Assembly (NCBI GenBank): GCA_959604825.1
Contig: CAUHCN010000024.1
Coordinates: 1 to 37,574, forward strand
Source of the DNA: an uncultured Collinsella sp.
Lineage (GTDB): Bacteria > Actinomycetota > Coriobacteriia > Coriobacteriales > Coriobacteriaceae
Length of the DNA stretch: 37,574 nt
Reading direction: 5' to 3'
Shown here: piece after piece, positions 31,014 through 37,574 of the stretch
Layout of the letters: each line of letters opens with the position of its first letter
Position numbering within the stretch: position 1 is the stretch's first letter
The notes under the pieces: model-generated
The model's input: only the letters and a program-made list of their open reading frames with translations
Told to the model about the DNA's origin: nothing
Databases searched by the model: none
Position numbers and translations under genes: made by a program

Positions 31014-32027
31014 CTAGGCTTCGAGAAGACCGAGCTGAGGAACGATCTCGTCGCCGGCAGCGGTGCGGCCAAGCGAACGCGGAGCCAGATCGTCGAGAAC
31101 CGCAGCGAGATCCCACGGCAGCTCGTCGCGGCACTCAATGCGCTCCCCCGTCACGGGATGGTCGAACGCCACGCGCCAGGAATGCAGGAACTGCCTGGTC
31201 AGGCCCTGATCGGCGCGCGCATCGCACTTGCCGTAGAGTGGATCGCCCACGCAGGCATGGCTGATATGGCGCATATGCACGCGAATCTGATGTGTGCGGC
31301 CCGTAAACAGGTGGCACTCGACGAGCGTGTAGCCGTCGTCAAAGCGTGTGGAATCGAAGCGCTCGAGGACCTTAAAGGTCGTAATGGCCTGGCGCGCGAA
31401 AGGATCGTCCGAAACCGCCATCTTGACACGGTCACGGGTGGAACGGGCAATGCCGGTGTTAATGGTTCCCTCATCCATAGCGATATGACCGTGAACGAGC
31501 GTGATATAGCGGCGGTCGAGCGTGCGCGTGCGAATGAGATTTTGGAGCGCGCGCTGGGTGTCGTCGTCCTTCGCCGCAAGCATAAGGCCCGAAGTGTCGC
31601 GATCCAGACGATGCACGATGCCGGGGCGGTCCTCGCCCTGCACCGTGCCCAGATGGTCGATACCGCAGTGATAGACCAAGGCATTCGCGAGCGTACCGCT
31701 CTCATGACCATGCGCAGGATGGCACACCAGGCCGCGCTGCTTGGAGAGCACGATGAGATAGTCGTCCTCGTAGCGGATATCGAGGGGAATGGCCTCAGGA
31801 ATCACGTCAGTCGGATCGTGAGGCTCGGGCAGGTCGACAGAGATGCGGTCACCGGCGCGTACGGCATACTTTTTTGACAGACAGGTCTCGCCGTTCACGA
31901 TTACGGCACCGCCCTCAATCAGATGCGCGCAGGCAGAGCGCGTAGGGCAGCCGTCATTGGCGCCCAGATAGGCGTCAAGACGCTGACCAGCGGAATCGTC
32001 GGCAACAAGAATATGGATGTCGGCCAT
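31014..32027 (-). CDS. RluA/RluD family rRNA pseudouridine synthase
   Basis: This 337-residue enzyme would convert specific uridines in 23S rRNA to pseudouridine. An N-terminal S4 domain (about 14-70) has GQRLDAYLGAN and a typical VNGETCLSKKYAVRAGD. The catalytic domain opens with YEDDYLIVLSKQRGLVCHPA and carries the motif HRLDRDTSGLML with catalytic D142, then KMAVSDDPFARQAITTF and LFTGRTHQIRVHM. It starts one base into the lspA stop (TAATG), so translation is coupled to lspA, an arrangement (lspA-rluD) common in Firmicutes and Actinobacteria. RluD is the most likely specificity. Confidence 0.92.
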   Translation of the reverse strand: MADIHILVADDSAGQRLDAYLGANDGCPTRSACAHLIEGGAVIVNGETCLSKKYAVRAGDRISVDLPEPHDPTDVIPEAIPLDIRYEDDYLIVLSKQRGLVCHPAHGHESGTLANALVYHCGIDHLGTVQGEDRPGIVHRLDRDTSGLMLAAKDDDTQRALQNLIRTRTLDRRYITLVHGHIAMDEGTINTGIARSTRDRVKMAVSDDPFARQAITTFKVLERFDSTRFDDGYTLVECHLFTGRTHQIRVHMRHISHACVGDPLYGKCDARADQGLTRQFLHSWRVAFDHPVTGERIECRDELPWDLAAVLDDLAPRSLGRTAAGDEIVPQLGLLEA

Positions 32028-32626
32028 TAACGCTCATTCCTTTCGCGAATCTTGCGGGCACGCTCCCCACGCTGCTTGGCATTGCGCTTGGCGCGGGCCT
32101 CGTCACGGGCGTTAAGCTCGGCGGTCGCATCGACCTCACGGGCGGCGGGGCTCAAAAACATGTAGCCGAAGAGGGCAAGCACCACACCGACCGTAATGCC
32201 GACATCGGCCACATTGAAGACGGGGAAGCCGATGAAGGTGGTGGCGATAAAATCGGTCACAAAGCCAAAAGCCAGACGGTCGATCGCATTGCCAATGGCG
32301 CCGCCCACGACCATAGCCATGCCCACAACCTCAAAGCGAGCAAGCTGGGGCGCGCGAAGCAAGTACACCGCGATCGCAACGATAACGACAAACGCCAGCA
32401 CGGCAAACGCGAGGCCATGTCCCTCGCCCATGCTAAAGGCAGCACCGATGTTACGCACGAAAAGGAAGTCGATCACACCGGGGATAACAGTCACATGCAG
32501 AGCATCGCCAACGGCACGAACCGCAAGCTTGGTCAGCTGGTCAACAAGCAGCACGGCCAACGCCACGCTACCAGCAACACCCAACCGCCAACGCAAAGGC
32601 GGCGTCATATCCGCAGAACGACCCAA
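32027..32626 (-). CDS. lspA: Lipoprotein signal peptidase (signal peptidase II)
   Basis: LspA removes signal peptides from prolipoproteins in the membrane. The 199-residue protein has four hydrophobic segments. The catalytic Asp pair is D116 in GNAIDRLAFG and D141 in FNVADVGITVG; LLVDQLTKLAV and VRNIGAAFSM are also typical. The start seems to be TTG at 32626, since AGGGG lies seven bases upstream; an ATG at 32608 has no good ribosome-binding site. A 40-residue charged C-terminal tail rich in Arg, Lys and Glu extends beyond the normal end. It is followed by the pseudouridine synthase gene, overlapping by one base. Confidence 0.93.
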   Translation of the reverse strand: MGRSADMTPPLRWRLGVAGSVALAVLLVDQLTKLAVRAVGDALHVTVIPGVIDFLFVRNIGAAFSMGEGHGLAFAVLAFVVIVAIAVYLLRAPQLARFEVVGMAMVVGGAIGNAIDRLAFGFVTDFIATTFIGFPVFNVADVGITVGVVLALFGYMFLSPAAREVDATAELNARDEARAKRNAKQRGERARKIRERNER

Positions 32627-32743
32627 AGAAATCCCCTACCCTCAAAGCTCAAATAACGTTAAGTGCAATTAACCATCTTATATTGCCACACGCAGAGCGC
32701 ACGACACATTCGCTAACGTCAGATAAATAACCAGCATAAAAGA

Positions 32744-32774
32744 AAGCGGCATTCCGAAAAACGGAATGCCGCTT
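32744..32774 (-). terminator. Terminator of ileS
   Basis: A perfect 13-bp stem AAGCGGCATTCCG / CGGAATGCCGCTT (32744-32756 with 32762-32774) with a 5-base loop is followed on the minus strand by TCTTTTATG, 72 bases after the ileS stop. It separates ileS from lspA, and no gene lies in the remaining 32627-32743. Confidence 0.85.
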
Positions 32775-32845
32775 TTATTCAGCGGAGCAAATGGGCCGAA
32801 GGCGCCCAGGTTCTCCCTATAACTAAAATGCCGAGTTACCGTGCC

Positions 32846-35647
32846 TTAAAGGGCATTCGCGCAGCGCTTGCAGATGTGGGCGTGACCGTTGTACTCGCCG
32901 ACGGTGCTGCGATAGTTCCAGCAACGATCGCAGCACTCGCCCTCGGCTGCCTCGATGGCAACGGAGAGTTCCTCGCCCTGGGTCAGCTCAACATCGGAGA
33001 CGATGTAGAACTCGGCCAGGTCGACGGCCTTATCACCGGTCAGCAGCGCATACATCTCGGCGGGAACGACCGCCTTGACGCGGACCTGTTGGCTCTTAGT
33101 GAAGGTTCCGGCGGAGCGGGCATCCTCAAGGGCCTTGGTCACGGCGCTACGGAGCTCGAGTGAAGCCTCGAGCACGCCCTCAAACTCATTGGCCTCGTCG
33201 ACCGTAATGGGCGACTTATACCAATCGAGCAGCGCGGCGTACTTCTGGTGATCGACGCAGCCGGCGGGCGCATAGGCCATGGCCTCGTCGACCGTGTAGG
33301 ACAGGATCGGCTGCAGGTCGCGCATGAGCATCGAGAAGAGCTCGGCAAGCACGGTCTGGGCGCTGCGGCGCTCGAGCGAGCCGGGCTTCTCGCAGTACAG
33401 GCGGTCCTTCAGGGCGTCGAGATACACGTTGGAAAGCTCGGTCACCACGAAGTCGTAGAGTGCACGGTAGGCACGCGGGAACTCGTAGCTGGCGTAGGCG
33501 TCGTCAACCTCGGCCTGGACCTGGGTCAGGCGGGCAACCATGAGCTTGTCGAGTGGCAGCAGGTCGGCAAAGGCAACGCCGTCGGTCTCGGGCTCAAACT
33601 GACCCTCGAGCTCGGAGAGCAGGAAGCGCAGCGTGTTGCGGAAACGACGGTAGGCATCGGACGTACGGGCGAGAATCTCGTGGTCGATGGACACGTCGGA
33701 GCTGGTATCGACGGATGCAACCCACAGGCGGATGATGTCGGCGCCCATCTCGTCGCAGACCTTGTTGGGGTCGATGACGTTGCCGAGCGACTTGGACATC
33801 TTGCGGCCCTGTCCGTCGAGCGTGAAGCCCTGCGAGACGACCGCCTTGTACGGAGCATGGCCGTTGGCGCCCACCGAGGTGAGCAGCGAGCTCTGGAACC
33901 AACCGCGGTGCTGGTCGGAGCCCTCGAGGTACACATCCGCCGGATACTCCAGCTCGGGACGGTACTCGCAGACGGCCTTCCAGGAGACGCCGGAATCCCA
34001 CCACACGTCGAGGATGTCCTTATCGGCCTTGAGGTGATGGCCGCCGCACTTGGGGCAGACGCAGGCCTCGCCCAGGTAGCTCTCGGGAGCGTCGGTGAAC
34101 CAGGCATCGGAGCCCTTCTCGTGGAAGAGCTTGATAACGGCGTCGAGCGTAGCGTCGTTCATGACCTTCTCGCCGCAGTCGGCGCAGGTGTAGCTGGGGA
34201 TAGGCACGCCCCAGTTGCGCTGACGGCTGATGCACCAGTCGGGACGCTGCTCGACCATGGCACCGATGCGGTTGGCCGCGTGGGCCGGATACCACTTGAC
34301 GTTCTCACGGACCTCCTTGCCAGCCTGCTCGCGCAAACCCGTCTTGTCCATCGAGACAAACCACTGGTCGGTAGCACGGAAGAGCACAGGGTGCTTGCAG
34401 CGCCAGCAGTGCGGATAGCTGTGCGTGATCTTCTTCTCGAGGACCAGGGTGCCGCGCTCGCGCAGGAACTCGATGATGTGCGGGTTGGCCTCATCGGTGT
34501 CCATACCGCTGAAGGGGCCACCGGTACCAAACTCCTCGCCGGTGTAGAACTTACCGTCGTCATCGACCGGCATGCAGATGTCGGTGATGCCCTCCTTGAG
34601 GCAGGCGAAGTAGTCGTCGACGCCGTGGCCGGGCGAGTTGTGGACGATACCGGTACCGTCATCGACACCGACGTAATCGGCCAGCAGCGCCACGCCCTCA
34701 ACGCCGTCAAAGATCGGCTGCTTGTAGTGGATGTGGTGGAAGGTCTCGGCGGAAACCACGTAGGGCTTGCCGTCGACCATGACCGGGGTGTACTCCCAGC
34801 CAAACTCCTCGCAGCACTTGGGAGCCAGGTCTTCGAGCATGACCTCGGCGCGGCCGTCGTGCTCAACGGCGACATAGGCGGCGCCGGGCTTGAGGGAAAC
34901 GGCCTGATCGGAGGGGATGGTCCACGGGGTAGTCGTCCAGATGATGAAGTCGACTGGGCCGTCGAAGTTCTCGAGGCCGGCGGGCTTGGAGGTCATCTCA
35001 AAGCGAACAAAGATGGAGGGACTCGTCTCATCGGAGTACTCGATCTCGGCCTCGGCGAGTGCGGTGTGGCAATGCTTGCACCAGTGAACCGGCTTGTGTC
35101 CGCGATAGATCATGCCCTTATCGAACATGGCCTTGAAGACCTCGATGTCGGCGGCATCATGCTGGTGATAGAGCGTCAGATAGGGGTTGTCCCAGTCGCC
35201 GAGCACGCCCAGGCGACGGAAGCCGGCCTTCTGCAGCTCGATGTTCTCGACAGCGAACTTGTTGCAGAGCTCGCGGATCTTAGCCGTGGAGGTCTGGTTG
35301 AACTTCTCGGTGCCGAGCTTCTCCTCGACCTTGTGCTCGATCGGCTGGCCATGGCAGTCCCAACCGGGGACGTAGGGAACCTCATAGCCCTGCATCATCC
35401 AGTAGCGGTTGATCATGTCCTTGGAGATCTTATTCATGGCGTGGCCGATGTGGATCGGACCGTTGGCGTACGGAGGGCCGTCGTGCAGCACGAACTTCTT
35501 GTGACCCTCGTTCTTCTTCAGAACCTGCTCGTAGACCTTGTTGTCCTGCCAGTCCTTGAGTCGCTTGGGCTCGGACTTGGAAAGACCGGCACGCATGGGA
35601 AATCCGGTTTTAGGCAGATTCATCGTCTGCTTGTACTCGTTTGCCAC
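32846..35647 (-). CDS. ileS: Isoleucyl-tRNA synthetase
   Basis: IleRS charges tRNA-Ile with isoleucine. The 933-residue protein is of the bacterial type I length. The HIGH motif is in ANGPIHIGHAMNK (66-69) and the KMSKS motif in GRKMSKSLGN (about residue 615). The CP1 editing domain includes WTTTPWTIPSD. The C-terminal zinc-binding Cys pairs are CCDRCWNYR and CKRCANAL, as in the bacterial form that is usually mupirocin sensitive. The start is GTG at 35647, with AAAGGGG four bases upstream; an ATG eight codons later is possible. It is preceded by a T-box leader and followed by its own terminator, so it is a single-gene unit controlled by uncharged tRNA-Ile. Confidence 0.97.
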   Translation of the reverse strand: MANEYKQTMNLPKTGFPMRAGLSKSEPKRLKDWQDNKVYEQVLKKNEGHKKFVLHDGPPYANGPIHIGHAMNKISKDMINRYWMMQGYEVPYVPGWDCHGQPIEHKVEEKLGTEKFNQTSTAKIRELCNKFAVENIELQKAGFRRLGVLGDWDNPYLTLYHQHDAADIEVFKAMFDKGMIYRGHKPVHWCKHCHTALAEAEIEYSDETSPSIFVRFEMTSKPAGLENFDGPVDFIIWTTTPWTIPSDQAVSLKPGAAYVAVEHDGRAEVMLEDLAPKCCEEFGWEYTPVMVDGKPYVVSAETFHHIHYKQPIFDGVEGVALLADYVGVDDGTGIVHNSPGHGVDDYFACLKEGITDICMPVDDDGKFYTGEEFGTGGPFSGMDTDEANPHIIEFLRERGTLVLEKKITHSYPHCWRCKHPVLFRATDQWFVSMDKTGLREQAGKEVRENVKWYPAHAANRIGAMVEQRPDWCISRQRNWGVPIPSYTCADCGEKVMNDATLDAVIKLFHEKGSDAWFTDAPESYLGEACVCPKCGGHHLKADKDILDVWWDSGVSWKAVCEYRPELEYPADVYLEGSDQHRGWFQSSLLTSVGANGHAPYKAVVSQGFTLDGQGRKMSKSLGNVIDPNKVCDEMGADIIRLWVASVDTSSDVSIDHEILARTSDAYRRFRNTLRFLLSELEGQFEPETDGVAFADLLPLDKLMVARLTQVQAEVDDAYASYEFPRAYRALYDFVVTELSNVYLDALKDRLYCEKPGSLERRSAQTVLAELFSMLMRDLQPILSYTVDEAMAYAPAGCVDHQKYAALLDWYKSPITVDEANEFEGVLEASLELRSAVTKALEDARSAGTFTKSQQVRVKAVVPAEMYALLTGDKAVDLAEFYIVSDVELTQGEELSVAIEAAEGECCDRCWNYRSTVGEYNGHAHICKRCANAL

Positions 35648-35690
35648 GGTACCCCTTTCATGTCATGGGCGCGCACGCCCTCTGGGCACC

Positions 35691-35727
35691 AAAAAAGCGC
35701 CCGTCCCTACAAGCTGGGACGAAGCGC
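35691..35727 (-). terminator. T-box terminator hairpin before ileS
   Basis: Stem GCGC-TT-CGTCCC / GGGACG-G-GCGC with an 8-base loop and TTTTTT at 35696-35691. It shares its 5' arm with the antiterminator, as in class I T-boxes. About 44 bases remain to the GTG start. Confidence 0.85.
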
Positions 35728-36000
35728 CGCAAAACGGACTGTACGCCCGCAAAAGCTCTTCGCTTAACCACCCAGCTTAGATGCCCTCGCCCGCGTATTC
35801 GCGCGCTCGCATCCGTTACTCGGCTGGCCTGTATCGACGACCATCTCGGCGATATCTACTAAGACGAACCTGCGCGGCACGTCCGTTGGGACCGCAGCTC
35901 CGGGGTGATTTTCATCGGTCGCATGCACGGGTTCTCAGCGCTCCCCGCTCTCTGTAGCATGCGGACGGCCGACTACTCGTCCCCATCAACGCTTATGCGG
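35691..36000 (-). promoter_or_regulatory. Isoleucine T-box riboswitch (leader of ileS), transcription-attenuating
   Basis: Reading the minus strand, an AGTA box lies near 35977-35974. Then comes CAGAGAGCGGGG...GCTGAGAACCCG, typical of the stem I distal part, then GATGAAAATCACC, whose specifier ATC (35909-35907) is an isoleucine codon followed by A. Further on, AGCTGGG-TGGT-TAAGCG carries the UGGN bulge (35770-35767) that would pair with the ACCA end of uncharged tRNA-Ile. The antiterminator pairs GCTGGG with CCCAGC and AAGCG with CGCTT. The competing terminator is GCGCTTCGTCCC (35727-35716) / GGGACGGGCGC (35707-35697) followed by six Ts. So uncharged tRNA would keep ileS transcribed. Confidence 0.88.
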
Positions 36001-36004
36001 AGTA

Positions 36005-36045
36005 TGCTAGCACGTTCCGCGCCAGCGAAAAACCCTCAACACTGG
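36005..36045 (-). promoter_or_regulatory. Probable promoter of the ileS leader
   Basis: On the minus strand TGCTAGCAT is an extended -10 (TG-N-TAGCAT), directly ahead of the T-box. No clear -35 is seen at 17 bases; TTGAGG lies further upstream. The plus-strand gene at 36134 has no clear promoter between here and its start. Confidence 0.4.
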
Positions 36046-36133
36046 TTTTATACGTTCGAAATTTCTTGCGGCCGTGGACTTTCTCCTGGAGCAAAATACC
36101 TGTAAGCACTTTATCGAACGAAAGAAGGTTGCT

Positions 36134-37216
36134 ATGCGCACGATCGGAATGAGCGACTACACCGTTGGCGAGGATTGCTTTATCGAGCTGCCCGCCGCAC
36201 TAGCAGAGTACGGAGCGACCAAGGTCGCCATCATTGGCGGCAAGCGAGCCCTGGCTGCGGCGCTGCCGGGTATCGCGGCGGCGCTTGAAGGTACCGATGT
36301 CGAGGTTCTGGAGACGCGCGTCTATGGCACCAACAGTACGCGTGCCAATATCGCCAAGGTCGTGAACTCCCCTGCCTGCCAGGAAGCCGACGTGCTCATC
36401 GCATGCGGCGGCGGCAAAGCGCTCGACACCGTCAAGACGGCGGCCATCGAGCTCAAGAAGATCGTCTTTACGGTACCGACGATCTGCTCCAACTGCTCGG
36501 CCGCGACCGCCATTGCCGTTGTCTACAACGACGACGGCTCGCTCGAGGGCTATTCGTACCCCAACCGCCCCGCGCACATTTTCATCAACCCCAAGATCAT
36601 CGCCGAGGCACCGGCGGAATACTTCTGGGCCGGCGTGGGCGATGCCTTGTCCAAGCAGCCCGAGGTCGAGTACGCCACGAGTGCCGGCAACTTGGAGCAC
36701 ACCGCCGGTCTTGGCCTGGCGCTCGCACACACCTGCTCCGCGCCGCTGTTTACCTATGGCGTGCAGGGTCTTGAGGATGTTCGCCAGGACCTGTCGTCCG
36801 AGGCCGTCAAACAGATCGCGCTCGACATCGTGGTCAACACAGGCTATGTCTCCAACCTGACCAACCAAAACGATTACTACTACAACTCGAGCGTGGCGCA
36901 CGCGTTCTACAACGCCACCTGCAGTATTCCGCGCGAGGGCTCTTACCTGCACGGCGAAGTCGTGAGCCTGGGTGTGTTGGTGCTATTTGCCTATACGGGC
37001 GATACCGAGAACCTTGAGCGCTACGCCGCCTTTAACAAGCAGATGGGTCTGCCTGTGACGCTTGAGCAGGTCGGGCTTTCCGAGTCCGATATCCCGGCCC
37101 TGTGCGAGTTCGCACACGCCACCAACGAGTGGAAGCAAGGCAATCCCGAGCCTTTCACCGACGAAAAGTTCGCCGCCGCCATCAAGGCCGCCAACGCCTA
37201 CGGCCACAAGCTCTAG
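36134..37216 (+). CDS. Iron-containing alcohol dehydrogenase, glycerol dehydrogenase-like
   Basis: This 360-residue NAD-dependent oxidoreductase belongs to the iron/zinc group III dehydrogenases near GldA. The N-terminal nucleotide-binding half has KVAIIGGKRALAA and the diphosphate-binding CGGGKALDTVK (91-101). The metal ligands appear as D170 in WAGVGDALSK, H256 in SSVAHAFYN and H273 in YLHGEVVSLG. The start at 36134 has GAAGG five bases upstream; a longer frame from 36074 has no ribosome-binding site and lacks family similarity. It stands alone on the plus strand, divergent from ileS. Glycerol or another small polyol or aldehyde is the likely substrate, but a specific one cannot be assigned. 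Confidence 0.85.
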   Translation: MRTIGMSDYTVGEDCFIELPAALAEYGATKVAIIGGKRALAAALPGIAAALEGTDVEVLETRVYGTNSTRANIAKVVNSPACQEADVLIACGGGKALDTVKTAAIELKKIVFTVPTICSNCSAATAIAVVYNDDGSLEGYSYPNRPAHIFINPKIIAEAPAEYFWAGVGDALSKQPEVEYATSAGNLEHTAGLGLALAHTCSAPLFTYGVQGLEDVRQDLSSEAVKQIALDIVVNTGYVSNLTNQNDYYYNSSVAHAFYNATCSIPREGSYLHGEVVSLGVLVLFAYTGDTENLERYAAFNKQMGLPVTLEQVGLSESDIPALCEFAHATNEWKQGNPEPFTDEKFAAAIKAANAYGHKL

Positions 37217-37225
37217 GACTGGCCC

Positions 37226-37267
37226 AAAACCACCACAAAGGGACAGGCACCTTTCTGGTGGTTTTTT
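37226..37267 (+). terminator. Terminator of the dehydrogenase gene, shared repeat family
   Basis: AAAACCACCACAAAGG (37226-37241) pairs with CCTTTCTGGTGGTTTT (37250-37265) with one mismatch, and a run of six Ts (37262-37267) ends it. The loop ACAGGCAC is close to that of the element at 29585-29627. Confidence 0.88.
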
Positions 37268-37286
37268 ATTGCTCCAGCATTCAGTT

Positions 37287-37334
37287 CGTACTCGAACCCG
37301 ATTCTTTACGAGAAAGGGTTCGGGTACGTTTTTT
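37287..37334 (+). terminator. Second terminator-like hairpin downstream of the dehydrogenase
   Basis: CGTACTCGAACCC (37287-37299) pairs with GGGTTCGGGTACG (37316-37328) with one T-G pair, extended inside by TTCT/AGAA, followed by TTTTTT (37329-37334). It is strong on the plus strand only, and no gene precedes it after the first terminator. Confidence 0.8.
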
Positions 37335-37389
37335 GTTTATCGGAGGTTCTGCGGAAGGACTACTCGGAACGGTAAACAGGAACGAACAG

Positions 37390-37432
37390 AGGCAGGGTAT
37401 CATCGTGGTGATGGTATCCTGCCTTTTGTTTT
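37390..37432 (+). terminator. Third terminator-like hairpin
   Basis: AGGCAGGGTATCAT (37390-37403) pairs with ATGGTATCCTGCCT (37411-37424), with two G-U pairs and a 7-base loop, followed by TTTGTTTT. Between it and the second hairpin, TGTTTATCG and CGGTAAACA can also pair. The last 140 bases (37433-37574) hold no gene I can support, only a short repeat GTCAAA-CGAT-TTTGAC at 37551-37566. Confidence 0.75.
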
Positions 37433-37574
37433 GCGGAACCAAGGTCGCTTTATACGAACTTGATCGCCACTTATATGGGGCATTGATGGCAATTGCTTCG
37501 TACGTGCATACCGGGAGCCTGTTAGCGCCGGGCGATTTTAGCCGCTAATAGTCAAACGATTTTGACCAATTCCG

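Noticed and set aside
33248..35767. 839-codon plus-strand open frame opposite ileS
   Set aside because: It is an antisense frame produced by GC-rich codon use of ileS; the product is low-complexity, rich in Gly, Val and Asp, has no recognisable motif and lacks a ribosome-binding site.
36074..36133. Longer start of the dehydrogenase at 36074
   Set aside because: The extra 20 residues have no ribosome-binding site upstream and do not resemble the family N-terminus; the ATG at 36134 has GAAGG at good spacing.
37102..37548. 148-codon frame running past the end of the dehydrogenase gene
   Set aside because: It overlaps the dehydrogenase in another frame and runs through three terminator hairpins; no start signal is present.

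Overview
The window looks like a chromosomal segment of a high-GC Coriobacteriia (Actinomycetota), most likely Collinsella or a close relative. This is inferred from GC content, protein sequences and gene order; I could not run a database search. Nearly everything is read from the minus strand and is housekeeping in nature. No phage, transposase, CRISPR array or rRNA was found. The only RNA gene is a partial tRNA-Glu at the left edge.

Layout, left to right. (1) Positions 1-1601 hold tRNA-Glu(CTC) with its promoter and the CCA-adding enzyme. (2) Positions 1766-9669 form a fructose/PTS sugar block: two tandem 1-phosphofructokinase-like PfkB kinases, enzyme I (ptsI), HPr (ptsH), a fructose-type EII permease in B-C-A order, and a divergent MurR/RpiR-type regulator. 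The 546-bp gap between ptsH and the permease carries two large inverted repeats. (3) Positions 9891-14985 form a compact minus-strand operon efp - Asp23-like - nusB - xseB - tlyA - nadK - recN, with pepQ just upstream. (4) Positions 16409-23029 form the operon alaS - ruvX - mltG - HAD phosphatase - aroK - aroB-like. The order is close to the actinobacterial alaS-ruvX-mltG-aroE-aroC-aroK-aroB-pepQ-efp-nusB cluster, but aroE and aroC are absent and the AroB-like protein has lost its catalytic motifs. (5) Positions 23182-26344 form a unit of a DUF948-like coiled-coil membrane protein, a degenerate RsbW-like anti-sigma factor, a SigB/SigF-type sigma factor and an AI-2E family permease. (6) Positions 26445-30931 hold rarA, a dGTPase-like HD hydrolase, a small prepilin peptidase and a membrane glycosyltransferase. 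(7) Positions 31014-35647 hold an RluD-type pseudouridine synthase, lspA and ileS, with ileS preceded by an isoleucine T-box leader (specifier ATC) that ends in an intrinsic terminator. (8) From 36134 a plus-strand glycerol-dehydrogenase-like enzyme is followed by three successive terminator hairpins.

How the parts work together. The sugar block would take up fructose as fructose-1-phosphate using phosphate from EI and HPr, then convert it to fructose-1,6-bisphosphate; the RpiR-type regulator is the natural candidate to control it. Several operons join tightly through 4-8 nt overlaps, implying translational coupling. The most notable observations are the inactivated AroB-like protein in an eroded shikimate cluster, the anti-sigma factor without ATP-binding boxes, the transcription-attenuating T-box of ileS, and a set of intergenic inverted-repeat elements, one of which recurs as a terminator of unrelated genes.
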